A DNA stretch of 64,000 nt from CBDFHV01 sp965247705 (GCA_965247705.1 CBDFHV010000081.1:1-64000); one strand, 5' to 3'; shown: positions 46,889 through 56,169, counted from the stretch's first letter. A program made the numbers and translations. The notes: generated by a model from the letters alone, not told the origin.

Positions 46889-47307
46889 ATATCTCCGGCG
46901 TCCTGGTGCGCGCCTGGCCCGGGACTCTGAACCCGGTCAAGGCGGCGCTCAATGCCCTCGACGGGGTCGAGGTGCACGCGACCGAGCCCGACGGACGCTT
47001 GGTGGTGACGGTGGAGGACGCGGACCGCACGGTGGGCACGGCCGAGAAGTTCGAGGCCAAGCGCCTGCAACTGGCCCGCAACGTCTGGCGCGCCATGAAA
47101 ACCACCGATTCGCGGGAATGCCGCAACTGCCACGACTTCGAGTCCATGGACTTCACGGCCCAGCAGAGCCGTGCCCGCGACCGCCACGCCCAAGCCGACA
47201 AGGAAGGCAAGACCTGCATCGACTGCCATCGAGGCATCGCCCACCAACTGCCAGAGGGCGGGTTCCAGGAATACGAGGCGCTGGTGAAGGAGCTGGCGGA
47301 AAATTAG
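46885..47307 (+). pseudogene. In-frame NapD::NapC chimera left by a deletion of napA and napB
   Basis: Residues 1-51 (MNISGVLVRAWPGTLNPVK to DADRTVG) are the N-terminal half of NapD, the NapA signal-peptide chaperone. Without a break, residues ~52-140 (AEKFEAKRLQLARNVW to the end) are the C-terminal part of the quinol-oxidising cytochrome NapC, with two heme motifs CRNCH and CIDCH. NapA, NapB and the NapC membrane anchor with its first hemes are gone. The product would be cytosolic, so no heme attachment is expected. A single deletion in a napFDABC operon explains this. Confidence 0.88.
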
Positions 47308-47379
47308 CGGCCGGTTCCATTCTCAGGGGGACCATTCGAGGTAGCCAAGCATCCCGTCACCAATTCCATCGTGATAATA

Positions 47380-47425
47380 TCAATATAAATCGCTAGCGAA
47401 ATGTCATTAAAAATCGCAATATTGA
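47380..47425. promoter_or_regulatory. AT-rich inverted repeats before the Xre/RES operon, candidate operator
   Basis: TCAATAT at 47380 and ATATTGA at 47419 form an inverted pair that encloses the palindrome CGCTAGCG (47391-47398). AAATCGC also occurs twice (47387 and 47411). The segment is strongly AT-rich between GC-rich genes, as toxin-antitoxin promoters often are. The antitoxin probably binds here to repress its own operon (inference). Confidence 0.5.
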
Positions 47426-47457
47426 GATCGGAGAACAATCGATTTCGGTGATCGTCG

Positions 47458-47820
47458 ATGACAGGTTCGCAAGCGGCAACGGCGACGAGCGCGGTGGCGC
47501 GGAAACTGCAGTCCATCCGCAACAAGGGCGCCATGCGCCACACGGAAGTGGCCAACCTACTTGGCACCCGCCCCGAGACCGTTTCCCGCTGGAACCAGGG
47601 GCGCGCCTACCCCCACGCCCGCACCGAGAGAACCCTTCTGGAGTTGGAGTTCATCGTTGACGAACTGTCGGATTTCTACACGCCCAATGAAGCGCGCCAG
47701 TGGATCTTCGCACCGCAGAAGCTCTTGGCGGGGCATGCGCCGGCCGAACTGATCCGGGAAGGCCGCATCGACGAGATCCGCCGCCTGGTGAACCAGCTTC
47801 GCGATTCGGTCTATCTCTGA
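47458..47820 (+). CDS. Xre/MbcA/ParS-type antitoxin (DUF2384 family)
   Basis: The 120-residue protein has a helix-turn-helix region (HTEVANLLGTRPETVSRWNQGRAYP, residues ~28-52) and the C-terminal toxin-binding segment DFYTPNEARQWIFAPQKLLAGHAPAELIREGRIDEI. The NEARQWI..P...L.G..P motif is the DUF2384 signature. It neutralises a RES toxin and represses the operon. It starts 33 bases after the palindromic region, and the toxin gene follows 20 bases later. Confidence 0.92.
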   Translation: MTGSQAATATSAVARKLQSIRNKGAMRHTEVANLLGTRPETVSRWNQGRAYPHARTERTLLELEFIVDELSDFYTPNEARQWIFAPQKLLAGHAPAELIREGRIDEIRRLVNQLRDSVYL

Positions 47821-47840
47821 GGGGTTGAGGCCGACAGGGC

Positions 47841-48404
47841 ATGATCCACGATCAGCGCCTTGTCGACCGTCTGACCAAGCTCCCGCCACGGCCCTTCGAG
47901 GAGGAGGTCTACCGCGCCACTCGCGTGACCGCCGACCCAACAGCCCCTTCCGTCAGTGGTGGTCGCTGGGCGCCACCGCCCATTGTGGAGCCAGGAATTT
48001 ATGTTCTCTACACCAGCGTTGTCCGTGACGGTGCCATCGCCGAGGTCGCCTCGTTCCTCGCCCAATTGACGCCGATTCCTGGTCCGCGCGAAATCAAAGT
48101 CACGCGTCTGGCGGTGACCGCTTCCCGTACGCTTCGGCTGGCCCGCGCAAATCTGGAATCCCTGGGCGTGGATTGGACTCGATACGGGGAGCGAGATTAC
48201 GACCGAACCCAGGAAATCGGTGCGGCGCTGGCGTTTCTTGACCTCGACGGGCTGGTCGCACCTTCGGCACGGTGGCCTTGCGACAATTTTATGATCTTCA
48301 CGGAGAATCATGCCCTGAGCGAGCGTCTGGAGCCGGTGGATGAAGAACTGGTGGAATGGCAAGCCTGGGCGCGGGCGAACGGCATACTACCGACGGGCGC
48401 TTGA
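47841..48404 (+). CDS. RES-domain toxin
   Basis: The 187-residue protein begins MIHDQRLVDRLTKLPPRPFEEEVYRATRV, with SGGRWAPP, then IYVLYTSVVRDGAIAEVASFL. These contain the Arg, Tyr and Glu typical of RES toxins, which destroy or modify NAD+ when not bound by their antitoxin. The C-terminal part includes WPCDNFMIFTENHAL. The pairing with a DUF2384 antitoxin upstream makes this a standard type II Xre/RES module, and the GC content is lower than its neighbours, hinting at transfer. It overlaps the convergent transporter gene by 18 bases. Confidence 0.9.
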   Translation: MIHDQRLVDRLTKLPPRPFEEEVYRATRVTADPTAPSVSGGRWAPPPIVEPGIYVLYTSVVRDGAIAEVASFLAQLTPIPGPREIKVTRLAVTASRTLRLARANLESLGVDWTRYGERDYDRTQEIGAALAFLDLDGLVAPSARWPCDNFMIFTENHALSERLEPVDEELVEWQAWARANGILPTGA

Positions 48405-49274
48405 TCGCGAAGTCCGCCCCCGACCCTCGTACCACACACTGCCGTAAGTGCCGGCGACGATGAGCAGGCCGCCGCCGAGGACGAAGGCGTCGACGGGCTC
48501 GCCGTAGAGGGCGAAGCCGACAGCGGCGATCAGGGGCAGGCGGAGAAAATCCAGCGGGATGACCACGCTGGCGTCGGCCAGGCTGAGGGCGCGGGCGAAG
48601 CAATAGTGGGCGCTCAGGGCCGTCAGCCCAACCACCAGCAGGGGGAGAACGTCCTCGGCCGTGGGCGCGACCCAGCTCAAGAGCGCCCCCGCCAAACCCA
48701 GAGGCAATTGCAGCAGGCACATCCAGAACAGGATCGCCAGCGGCCCGTCGGTGCGGGTGAGGCGTTTGGTGGTGGTATGGGCGGCGGCGTAGCAGGCCGC
48801 GGCAACCAGCACCACGATGGCGCCCGGACCCAGCGCCACCAGTCCCGGGCGGACGATCACCAGGATGCCGACGAAGCCTAGCACCAGGGCGGCGATGCGC
48901 CCGGGGTTCATCCGCTCCCGCAACAGGGTCACCGCGATCAAGGCCGACCACACGGGCATGGTAAATTCGAGGGCGAAGACCGTGGCCAGGGGCAGCATGC
49001 CGATGCCAGCGGTCCAGCCCCACTGGCCGCCGAAGTGGACGATGTTGCGAAACCCCTGCCAGCCCGGCTGGCCGCTGCGCAAGCGGCCCAGGCCGCCCCG
49101 CCCCAGGGCCGCCGCGGCGACCACCACGGGCAGGCCGATCAGGCTGCGGAAGAACAGGATATCAAGGGCGTCCATACTCGGCGACAGGCCGCGTATGGCG
49201 ATCGCCATGGCCGAGAACGACAGCAGCGTGCCGCCCATCCACAGGGCGGCGCGATGGACCGCCGGCAGGGCCAC
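48387..49274 (-). CDS. EamA/DMT-family transporter
   Basis: The 295-residue protein has ten spans in two EamA repeats: FSAMAIAIRGLSPSMDALDILFFRSLIGLP, then ALEFTMPVWSALIAVTLLRERM in the first half and FARALSLADASVVIPLDFLRLPL in the second. It exports or imports an unknown metabolite. I chose the GTG at 49274, just after the amidase stop; the ATG at 49238 is an alternative. It may be in one operon with the amidase. Confidence 0.86.
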   Translation of the reverse strand: MALPAVHRAALWMGGTLLSFSAMAIAIRGLSPSMDALDILFFRSLIGLPVVVAAAALGRGGLGRLRSGQPGWQGFRNIVHFGGQWGWTAGIGMLPLATVFALEFTMPVWSALIAVTLLRERMNPGRIAALVLGFVGILVIVRPGLVALGPGAIVVLVAAACYAAAHTTTKRLTRTDGPLAILFWMCLLQLPLGLAGALLSWVAPTAEDVLPLLVVGLTALSAHYCFARALSLADASVVIPLDFLRLPLIAAVGFALYGEPVDAFVLGGGLLIVAGTYGSVWYEGRGRTSRSSARR

Positions 49275-49291
49275 GGGCGCCGGGTCGCCCG

Positions 49292-50680
49292 TCAGGCCAG
49301 GAACGGCGCCAGGTCGGGGCGGGGCGGCGTGCCCAACACCCCCTCCATGGCCCGGCATATGGATAGCAGCCGCGCTTCCGCCCCCCCGGCGCAAGCCACC
49401 TGCAGGCCGATCGGCAGGGACCCCGGTTCCTGCACCGGCAGGGTGGCGGCACACAGGCCCCACAGGCTGATGTTGTGGGTATTGAGGCCCAGCCGCGCTT
49501 CCAGCGCCAGGCCCGTCTCCACGTCCTTGATGGCGTCGAGGGTCGGCGGCAGCATGCCCACCGTGGGCGACAGCCAGCCGTCCAGGCCCGCCATACGTTC
49601 GGCGATCAGGACCGCCAGTTCTTTCATCCGGCGACCCAGGCGCACGTAGGTATCGGCGGTGACGTCGAGGGCGGGCCGCGTGCGTTCCACCGTCAGCGGC
49701 GTCATGCGATGCCCTTCGCGGAGCAGCCGCTCGCGGCCGATGAGGGCGAGGAACTCAGGCGTGGTGAAGCCGTCGAGGAATTCCAGCCGCTCCGCCACCT
49801 CGGGCAGATCGAGGGGCACGATCTCCACCCCGGCGGCGGCCAGCGCGGCGATGGCGGCGGCGCAGCGGTCGGCCACCGGCCTATCCAAGCCGTCGAAGAA
49901 GTGATCGGTCGGACGACCCAGGCGCAGGCCCTTCAGCGGCGCTGGTGCCGGCAGGGGCATGCCCTCGATGGCGGCGAAGGCGGCGGCTCCGTCCTCGGCC
50001 GAGCGGGTGAGCAGGCCGATGGTGTCCAGGGACGGCGCCGTGTGGCACATGCCGTCCGAGGGCCACAGGCCGTGGGTGGTCTTCAGCCCGAAGACGCCGC
50101 AGAAGGCCGCCGGATTGCGCACCGAGCCGCCGGTGTCCGTGCCGATGGCGAACCCGGTCAGGCCCGCCGCCATGGCGACGCCCGAGCCGCTGGACGACCC
50201 GCCCGGCGCCCGTTCATGCGCGGCGTCCCAGGGATTGCGCGGCGTGCCCCGGGCGGTGTTGATTCCCGACGCGCCGCGGGCGAACTCCACGGTCTTGGCC
50301 TTGCCCAGCATGACGCAGCCGGCGCGCTTGAGCCGTCCCACGAACGTTCCTTCCGACCCGATCAGGTCGGGGACCGGCAGCAGGGACCCGGCGGTGGTGG
50401 GCATGCCGTCCACCTGGATCAAATCCTTGAACACCACCGGCACCCCCATCAAGGGTCCCAGGTCGGTGCCGGCGGCCAGCAGGGCGTCGAGCGCCCGGGC
50501 CTGGTTCAGCGCCCGTTCCCCATCCACATGCTCGAAACAGCCGAGCCGGGGCTCCAGGGCCGACACCCGGTCCAGGTAGGCGCTCACCACGTCGACCGCC
50601 CGCGTCTCGCCCCGCCGCAGGCGGCGGGCGAAGCCGGCGATGCCGTCCTCGCCCAGGGGATCGGGAGCAATGTTTGTCAT
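49292..50680 (-). CDS. Amidase-signature family hydrolase
   Basis: The 462-residue protein has the amidase-signature Ser-cisSer-Lys triad: Lys in VVFKDLIQVDG, the first Ser in PGGSSSGSG and the nucleophile Ser in GTDTGGSVRNP. GatA-type extra features are absent and no gatC/gatB are near, so it is a stand-alone amidase or carbamoyl hydrolase. It has no signal peptide. It begins MTNIAPDPLGED at 50680 and is followed by an EamA transporter, which may move its substrate or product. Confidence 0.9.
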   Translation of the reverse strand: MTNIAPDPLGEDGIAGFARRLRRGETRAVDVVSAYLDRVSALEPRLGCFEHVDGERALNQARALDALLAAGTDLGPLMGVPVVFKDLIQVDGMPTTAGSLLPVPDLIGSEGTFVGRLKRAGCVMLGKAKTVEFARGASGINTARGTPRNPWDAAHERAPGGSSSGSGVAMAAGLTGFAIGTDTGGSVRNPAAFCGVFGLKTTHGLWPSDGMCHTAPSLDTIGLLTRSAEDGAAAFAAIEGMPLPAPAPLKGLRLGRPTDHFFDGLDRPVADRCAAAIAALAAAGVEIVPLDLPEVAERLEFLDGFTTPEFLALIGRERLLREGHRMTPLTVERTRPALDVTADTYVRLGRRMKELAVLIAERMAGLDGWLSPTVGMLPPTLDAIKDVETGLALEARLGLNTHNISLWGLCAATLPVQEPGSLPIGLQVACAGGAEARLLSICRAMEGVLGTPPRPDLAPFLA

Positions 50681-50778
50681 CGTGCGTTCTGCCCTGTGAG
50701 CCGCGGCCCTAGGGACTATAACGCCTTTCGCCTGGAGGCGTGGCGGCGCATTGACGGCCCTGGGGCTGCTCCACCATC

Positions 50779-51561
50779 ATGCGCGCCATGACCAGGACAT
50801 GGCAGGGTGGGATCGCCGCGGGGCGGGGCGGGGCGGTCGTCGCGGTTGTCCTGGCGCTGGGCTTGTCCTTGGCGCCGGACAGCCGAGCCGCGATTCTGGA
50901 CACCGCGGCCGTCCGCGAGGCGGCGGCTAGCGTGCTCGCCGATCCGGGCTACCAGCGGGATCTGCCCGGACCACCGGCGCCGTCGGCCAAAGGCGCTCCT
51001 GCGGTCCGCCCGCCCTCCCTGCCCGATGCCAGGCCGCCCCCGGCTTTTGGCACCATCCGCCCGATGTCGCCGTTACTGGAACAGGCCATCATTTGGGCCT
51101 TGATCGCCATTGCCTGCGGGATCGCGCTGGCGGTGATCGTACGCCTCATCCGCGGTTACCGATGGCGTCCGAGAGCTCCAGGCCAGCCCACGATCAGCGA
51201 CTCCGCGCCGCCGGGCGGTCGCCCGGTAGCCGGCCTGGCCGAGGCCGATGCCCGAGCCGCCGCCGGCGATCTGGCGGGGGCCGTGCGAATTCTGTTGCTG
51301 GCGGCGATCGAGGTGCTGGGGCACCGGTTCGGGGCAGCCACGGTGCCATCCCTGACGGCGCGGGAAGTGCTCCGCCAGATGGCGGTCCCCGAAGCTCCGC
51401 GCCAAAATCTCGGGGTACTGGTCGCGGCCGAGGAATCCAGCCGTTTCGCCGAGCAGCCGCCGGACGTCGCCGCGTGGCAGGCCTGCCGCGGCCGTTTTCT
51501 GGTCCTGATTGGCGCCTTGGAAGGGGCCACGGGAGAGGTCATGGGAGAGGTGAGCCCATGA
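50779..51561 (+). CDS. DUF4129-domain membrane protein
   Basis: The 260-residue protein starts with a signal sequence (residues ~12-38), a Pro-rich linker, one membrane span (residues ~95-118, LEQAIIWALIAIACGIALAVIVRLI) and the DUF4129 domain (AEADARAAAGDLAGAVRILLLAAIEVLGHRFG). The domain occurs with MoxR and DUF58 proteins in envelope-associated operons of unknown role. It overlaps the next gene as ATGA, so the six-gene cluster from here to 57059 is probably one operon. The start could also be the ATG at 50788. Confidence 0.85.
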   Translation: MRAMTRTWQGGIAAGRGGAVVAVVLALGLSLAPDSRAAILDTAAVREAAASVLADPGYQRDLPGPPAPSAKGAPAVRPPSLPDARPPPAFGTIRPMSPLLEQAIIWALIAIACGIALAVIVRLIRGYRWRPRAPGQPTISDSAPPGGRPVAGLAEADARAAAGDLAGAVRILLLAAIEVLGHRFGAATVPSLTAREVLRQMAVPEAPRQNLGVLVAAEESSRFAEQPPDVAAWQACRGRFLVLIGALEGATGEVMGEVSP

Positions 51562-52799
51562 GCGATGGCTCCTTCAGCCCGCGGGCGGCCCTGCTGGTCA
51601 TCGGCGGCGGCGCCTTCACGTTCCTGCTGGCCATTGGCCTGATGGTGCTGGCCGAGGTCATGGAGCCCCGGGGACAGGTGGGAGCCAACGCCTTTTCCCG
51701 TTCCGCCATCGGCCACCGCGCCTTCGTCGAGATCCTGCGGCGATTGGACGTGCCGGTGGTGATAAGCCGCCACCGGGCGGTGCGCGGCGCCAGGCCGGGC
51801 GATGTGGTGCTGGTTGCCGAGCCGCCCACGGCGGCGGCGCTGGCATCGACCCTTGGCGCCTTGCGGGATGCCCCCGCCGGTCCCTCCGCCATGGTGTTGG
51901 TGCTGCCCAAACGAACGGGGTCGGCCGATCCTGCGAAGGCCGGGCGGCTTGCCCGATCGTGGGTGTTGCCGGCGGCGGGCGTGATCGCCGTTTTGCGGGA
52001 CATGGGATCCCTGGTCGAGGTGGCGCGGTCCGACTCGACGCCGGACTGGGAAGACAACCGGTTCGGTGCAATTCCGCTGCTTGACGGGGTTCAACTTGTG
52101 ACCGGCGGCCTGCGTCCGGTGGTGGCCGCGGCACAAGGGGTTCTGATCGGCGATACGGTGGTCGACGGCGTGCCGGTGCGGGTGGTGACGGACCCGGACC
52201 TGCTGGCCACCCACGGCATCGGCGATGGCGCCAACGCCGTGCTCGCCGTCAACGCGATCACCGAGTTGCTGGACGACGGGGGCCGCCTGATCGTCGACGA
52301 GACGGTCCACGGATACCGCCAGGATCCCAGTCTGGTGATCGCCGCCCTCCGTCCGCCCCTGCTGCCCGCCACACTGGCCTTGGTTATGGCCCTCGGGGCC
52401 CTTGCCTGGGCCGCTTGGAGCCGCTTCGGCGCCCCCATCGCCGAGGCGCCGCGCCTGGAGCGGGGCAAGGATCCCCTGATCGAGGGCGCCGTCGGACTGC
52501 TGGCCACCGGGCCGCACGCCGGGCGCACCCTCGTGGCCTATGCCCGCATGGTGGTCCGGGATGTGGCCCATCGCTTCCACGCACCGGCGAACCTGGACCC
52601 GGCGGGCCAGGAAACATGGCTGGCGGCACGCGCCCGGCCTCGCGGCGCCACCGACGATCTGGACGCCCTGCTGGCGCGAATTCGTACTCTTTCCGCGGCC
52701 TCCGGCGCCGATGGGGACATCGCCGCGGCGGCACGCCGCCTTCACACTTTCCGACGGGAATTGATCGATGGACCTGGACGCCGTCCAAGCGCTGACTGA
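51558..52799 (+). CDS. DUF4350-domain membrane protein
   Basis: The 413-residue protein has an N-terminal span (ALLVIGGGAFTFLLAIGLMVLAEV), then a DUF4350/GATase-like domain (NAFSRSAIGHRAFVEILRRLDVPVVISR, ARPGDVVLVAEPPT, DGGRLIVDETVHGY), and a second span near residue 278. This pattern is known from the MoxR-DUF58-DUF4129 clusters, where it is described as an uncharacterised extracytoplasmic sensor or binding domain. It overlaps the start of the MoxR gene by 32 bases. Confidence 0.85.
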   Translation: MSDGSFSPRAALLVIGGGAFTFLLAIGLMVLAEVMEPRGQVGANAFSRSAIGHRAFVEILRRLDVPVVISRHRAVRGARPGDVVLVAEPPTAAALASTLGALRDAPAGPSAMVLVLPKRTGSADPAKAGRLARSWVLPAAGVIAVLRDMGSLVEVARSDSTPDWEDNRFGAIPLLDGVQLVTGGLRPVVAAAQGVLIGDTVVDGVPVRVVTDPDLLATHGIGDGANAVLAVNAITELLDDGGRLIVDETVHGYRQDPSLVIAALRPPLLPATLALVMALGALAWAAWSRFGAPIAEAPRLERGKDPLIEGAVGLLATGPHAGRTLVAYARMVVRDVAHRFHAPANLDPAGQETWLAARARPRGATDDLDALLARIRTLSAASGADGDIAAAARRLHTFRRELIDGPGRRPSAD

Positions 52800-53724
52800 G
52801 CGCCTGCGGGCCGAGATACGCAAGGCCGTCGTCGGTCAGGACGCCGCCGTCGACCTGCTGCTGATCGCCCTGCTGGTGGAGGGCCACATCCTGTTGGAAG
52901 GGGTTCCGGGGACCGCCAAGACACTCATGGTCCAGGCCTTCTCCCGAGCGCTGGACATGGCCTTCGGGCGGGTCCAGTTCACCCCCGACCTGATGCCCGG
53001 CGATGTCATCGGCACCAACCTGTTCAACTTCCGCAGCAACCAGTTCACCCTCACCAAGGGGCCCATCTTCACCCAGCTTCTGCTGGCCGACGAGATCAAC
53101 CGGGCGCCGCCCAAGACCCAGGCGGCCCTGCTGCAGGCCATGCAGGAACGCGCCGTCACCATCGACGGCCAGACCCACGCCCTGGGCGACGGGTTCATGG
53201 TCATCGCCACCTAGAACCCGATCGAGCATCAGGGCACCTACCCCCTGCCCGAGGCCCAGTTGGACCGCTTCCTGTTCAAGCATGTGATCGACTACCCCGA
53301 CCGGGACGAAGAGCGGGCGGTGGTGGCCCGCTTCGGCAACCGCACGACCATGCCCGACCTGGACGCCCTGGGCCTTCAGCCGGTGGTGGGCCTGGACGAC
53401 CTCGCCGCGGTCCGCCGGACGGTGGCCGGCATCCTGTTGTCGGACCCAGTGGTGGACTATGTGGTGGATGTGATCCGCGCTACCCGCGAGACCCCGGCGC
53501 TGTCGTTCGGCGCCTCGCCGCGGGCCGCCAACATGATCGCCTCGGCGGCGCGCGCCCGGGCGGCGCTGGACGGCCGCGACTACGTGATTCCCGACGATGT
53601 GAAAGCGCTGGCGGTGCCTGCCCTGCGCCACCGGATCATCGCCGCCCCCGGCAGCGAAATCGAGGGCATCGGCACCGATCGAATCGTCGCCGACATCCTT
53701 GAGCGGGTGCCGGCCCCGCGATGA
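52768..53724 (+). pseudogene. MoxR-family AAA+ ATPase with an internal amber codon
   Basis: MoxR ATPases are chaperone-like partners of DUF58/VWA proteins. The frame has Walker A LEGVPGTAKT, Walker B LLADEINRAPPKTQAALLQAMQE and sensor 1 FMVIAT, then TAG at 53212-53214. It continues with NPIEHQGTYPLPEAQLDRFLFK to VPAPR. Every MoxR has Gln at this place (ATQNP), so a CAG-to-TAG change is clear. If not read through, the product lacks sensor 2 and the arginine finger. The corrected length is 318 residues. No other damage is seen, so either the change is recent, it is read through, or it is an error. Confidence 0.85.
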
Positions 53725-55040
53725 ACTTCTTGCCCGCCATACGTCCCACGGGCCGGGCGGTGGTCCTGATCGCCGGGACGGCGCCGGTGGCGCTGCTGCT
53801 GACCCTGGCCGGCGTTCCGTGGTTGATGGCCTGCGCGGTTCCCCTGCTGGCCATGGCCGCGGTAGCCGCCGACGCCTTGCGGGCGCCGGCGGCGCTTGGC
53901 CTGACCCCGCGGCCGCCGGCGGTCCTCTACATCGGCGAAGCGGGGACGCTTCCGGTAACCATCAGCGCGCCGGGCGCCACGGCGCCCGTGGCGGTCGAAC
54001 TGCTGCTCGACGTGGGACCCACCATCGAACCACCGGCGCCGGTATTCGCGGCCGTCATCCCCGACGGGGATCGGGAAGCCTCCATCCCCTTGCTGCCGCG
54101 CCGCCGGGGGCCAGCGGCGGTGTCGCGCCTGTGGGCCCGCTGGCGGGGACCCCTGGGGCTGGCCGAGCGCCGGCGGAGCCTGGGCCTGGACCTGACCCTT
54201 CCCGTGATCCCCAACATCCGGGCGGTCCGCGAGGCGGCGTTGCGGTTCGCCGTCCGCGACGCCTATTTCGGCGGCAGCCCCCAGCGGGACCGGGGCGACG
54301 GCACCGCCTTCCGCGCCCTCCGCGAATACGTGCCGGGCCTGGACCCCCGGTCCATCGACTGGAAGCATTCGGCCCGGCACCATGCCCTGGTGTGCAAGGA
54401 GTTCGAGGTCGAACGGGATCATCAGATCGTTCTCGCGTTCGACACCGGCCACCTGATGGCCGAGCCCCTGAACGGAGTGGCCCGCCTGGACCACGGCATC
54501 AACGCCGCCCTGCTGCTGGCCTATGCGGGGCTCAAGGCCGGCGACCGTATCGGTATGTTCGCCTTCGATTCGATGGTGCGCCATTCCCTGTCGCCGATCT
54601 CGGGCCCGAGTGGATTCGCCCGCATCCAGGAAGCCGCGGCCACCCTGGAGGAGGTTGCCGAGGAGACCAACTTCACCCTCGGTCTTGCCCACTTGCGGGA
54701 CCGGCTCAACCGGCGCTCGCTGATCGTGCTGTTTTCCGAGTTCATCGATACGGTCACCGCCGAACTGATGGTGGAAAACGTGGGCCGGCTGACCGGACGC
54801 CATCTGGTGCTGTTCGTCACCTACCAGGACCCGGGCCTGACGGCGCGGACCGAGGCCCCGCCCGACGATCTGGAGGCGATGACCCGGGCCGTGGTCGCCG
54901 ATACCTTCGCCCGCGAGCGCCGCCGGGTCCTGGAGCGCCTGGCCCGCCTCGGCGTGCAATGCCTGGAGGCGCCGGTGAATGCCCTGGGCGCCGACCTGAT
55001 CAACCGCTATCTGGCCATCAAGCGCATGGAATTGATCTGA
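53721..55040 (+). CDS. DUF58-domain protein
   Basis: The 439-residue protein has two N-terminal membrane spans (residues ~11-30 and 33-52), a beta-rich region, and the DUF58 core GDGTAFRALREYVPGLDPRSIDWKHSARHHALVCKEFEVERD followed by a VWA-like fold (VLAFDTGHLM, LIVLFSEFIDT). DUF58 proteins work with MoxR ATPases as a metal-dependent module in the envelope. It overlaps the moxR stop by four bases. Its end leads into a palindromic repeat at 55071. Confidence 0.9.
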   Translation: MNFLPAIRPTGRAVVLIAGTAPVALLLTLAGVPWLMACAVPLLAMAAVAADALRAPAALGLTPRPPAVLYIGEAGTLPVTISAPGATAPVAVELLLDVGPTIEPPAPVFAAVIPDGDREASIPLLPRRRGPAAVSRLWARWRGPLGLAERRRSLGLDLTLPVIPNIRAVREAALRFAVRDAYFGGSPQRDRGDGTAFRALREYVPGLDPRSIDWKHSARHHALVCKEFEVERDHQIVLAFDTGHLMAEPLNGVARLDHGINAALLLAYAGLKAGDRIGMFAFDSMVRHSLSPISGPSGFARIQEAAATLEEVAEETNFTLGLAHLRDRLNRRSLIVLFSEFIDTVTAELMVENVGRLTGRHLVLFVTYQDPGLTARTEAPPDDLEAMTRAVVADTFARERRRVLERLARLGVQCLEAPVNALGADLINRYLAIKRMELI

Positions 55041-55070
55041 TGGGGCGTCGTTTTGCTTTGGGCGGGAGCC

Positions 55071-55140
55071 GGGCGGGTCTGAGACCCGCCCCTACGGCCT
55101 CCGGAGTTCGGGCGCGTAGGGGCGGGTCTAAGACCCGCCC
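55071..55140. repeat. GGGCGGGTCT palindromic element, copy 1
   Basis: Two near-perfect hairpins, GGGCGGGTCTGAGACCCGCC and GGGCGGGTCTAAGACCCGCC, face each other with CCCTACG and CGTAGGG between, so the whole is a large palindrome. It lies between the DUF58 and SpoIIM genes, inside the presumed operon, and may act as an attenuator or mRNA stabiliser. Confidence 0.85.
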
Positions 55141-55167
55141 GCTTGGCGCGCCGCGACGGTTCGGATC

Positions 55168-56169
55168 ATGGCCCACATCCCGCTGAAGAGCCTCACCTTC
55201 CGGCGCGAGCGACAGGATGCGTGGAAGGAACTGGACGACCTGGTGACCCGCTGGGAGAAGCGGGGCCCCGGCGCCCTGACCCACAACCAGCTCATGCGGC
55301 TGCCGGGACTCTATCGGGCGGCCCTGTCGTCCCTGTCGGTGGCCCGCTCCATCTCGCTCGACCGCAACGCGCTGGAGTATCTGGAGGCCCTGGGGACCCG
55401 GGCCTACCTGTGCCTGCACGGCACCCGCACGGGCGCCTTCGCCGCCGTCGGCGCCTTCTTCGGCCACCACCTGCCGTCGGGGGTGCGGGGCGCGAGCCTG
55501 GCGATTGCCCTGGCCGTGCTCGCCCTTCTGTTCGGCATCGGCGTCGGATTCGGTCTCACACTGAGCGACGACGCCTGGTTTTTCACCTTCGTCTCCGACG
55601 GCGTGGCGGCGGGACGGACTCCGGACGCCTCCGAGGAATCCCTGCGCGACGCCCTCTATACGTTCGACCCCGCGGCCCGGGACGCGATGAAGCTGTTCGC
55701 CTCGTTCCTGTTCACCCACAACGCCCAGATCGGCATGATGTGCTTCGCCCTGGGGGTTGCGTTCGGAGTTCCCGTCTTGCTGCTGCTGTTCGTCAACGGC
55801 GCCGGCCTGGGGGCCCTCGCGGCGGTTTACCATGAGCGGGGATTGCTGACCGAATTCGGCGGCTGGATCGCCGTCCATGGCACCACCGAGCTGTTGGCGG
55901 TCTGCCTGTGCGGTGGCGCCGGGTTGATGACCGGCTGGGCGCTGGCCTTCCCGGGCCGGCGCGGCAGGCTGGCCGCCCTCGCCGACAGCGGCCGGCGGGC
56001 CTCGCGCCTGGTGCTGGGGGCGGTGCTGCTGTTCTTCGTCGCCGCCCTGCTGGAGGCCTTTGCCCGCCAGCTTATCTCCGACGACGCCACCCGCTATGCC
56101 ATCGGCGGGGCGGCGCTGGCCCTGTGGGTGACCTACTTCGCCGCCGCCGGGCGCCCTCGACGGACATGA
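55168..56169 (+). CDS. SpoIIM-family (stage II sporulation protein M-like) membrane protein
   Basis: The 333-residue protein has a soluble N-terminal part (residues 1-100) with KELDDLVTRWEKRGPGALTHNQLMRLPGLYRAALS, then about five spans. The phrases FLFTHNAQIGMMCFALGVAFGVPV and HGTTELLAVCLCGGAGLMTGWAL carry the family's conserved N and E/H residues. In Bacillus SpoIIM remodels septal peptidoglycan, but outside Firmicutes the function is unknown; here it is part of the MoxR-DUF58 cluster. The end overlaps the RDD gene as ATGA. Confidence 0.9.
   Translation: MAHIPLKSLTFRRERQDAWKELDDLVTRWEKRGPGALTHNQLMRLPGLYRAALSSLSVARSISLDRNALEYLEALGTRAYLCLHGTRTGAFAAVGAFFGHHLPSGVRGASLAIALAVLALLFGIGVGFGLTLSDDAWFFTFVSDGVAAGRTPDASEESLRDALYTFDPAARDAMKLFASFLFTHNAQIGMMCFALGVAFGVPVLLLLFVNGAGLGALAAVYHERGLLTEFGGWIAVHGTTELLAVCLCGGAGLMTGWALAFPGRRGRLAALADSGRRASRLVLGAVLLFFVAALLEAFARQLISDDATRYAIGGAALALWVTYFAAAGRPRRT

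Noticed and set aside
46885..47307. A novel two-heme cytochrome with its own function.
   Set aside because: Both parts match known Nap proteins, the product lacks an export signal or membrane anchor, and napA/napB are absent, so it is better read as deletion debris.
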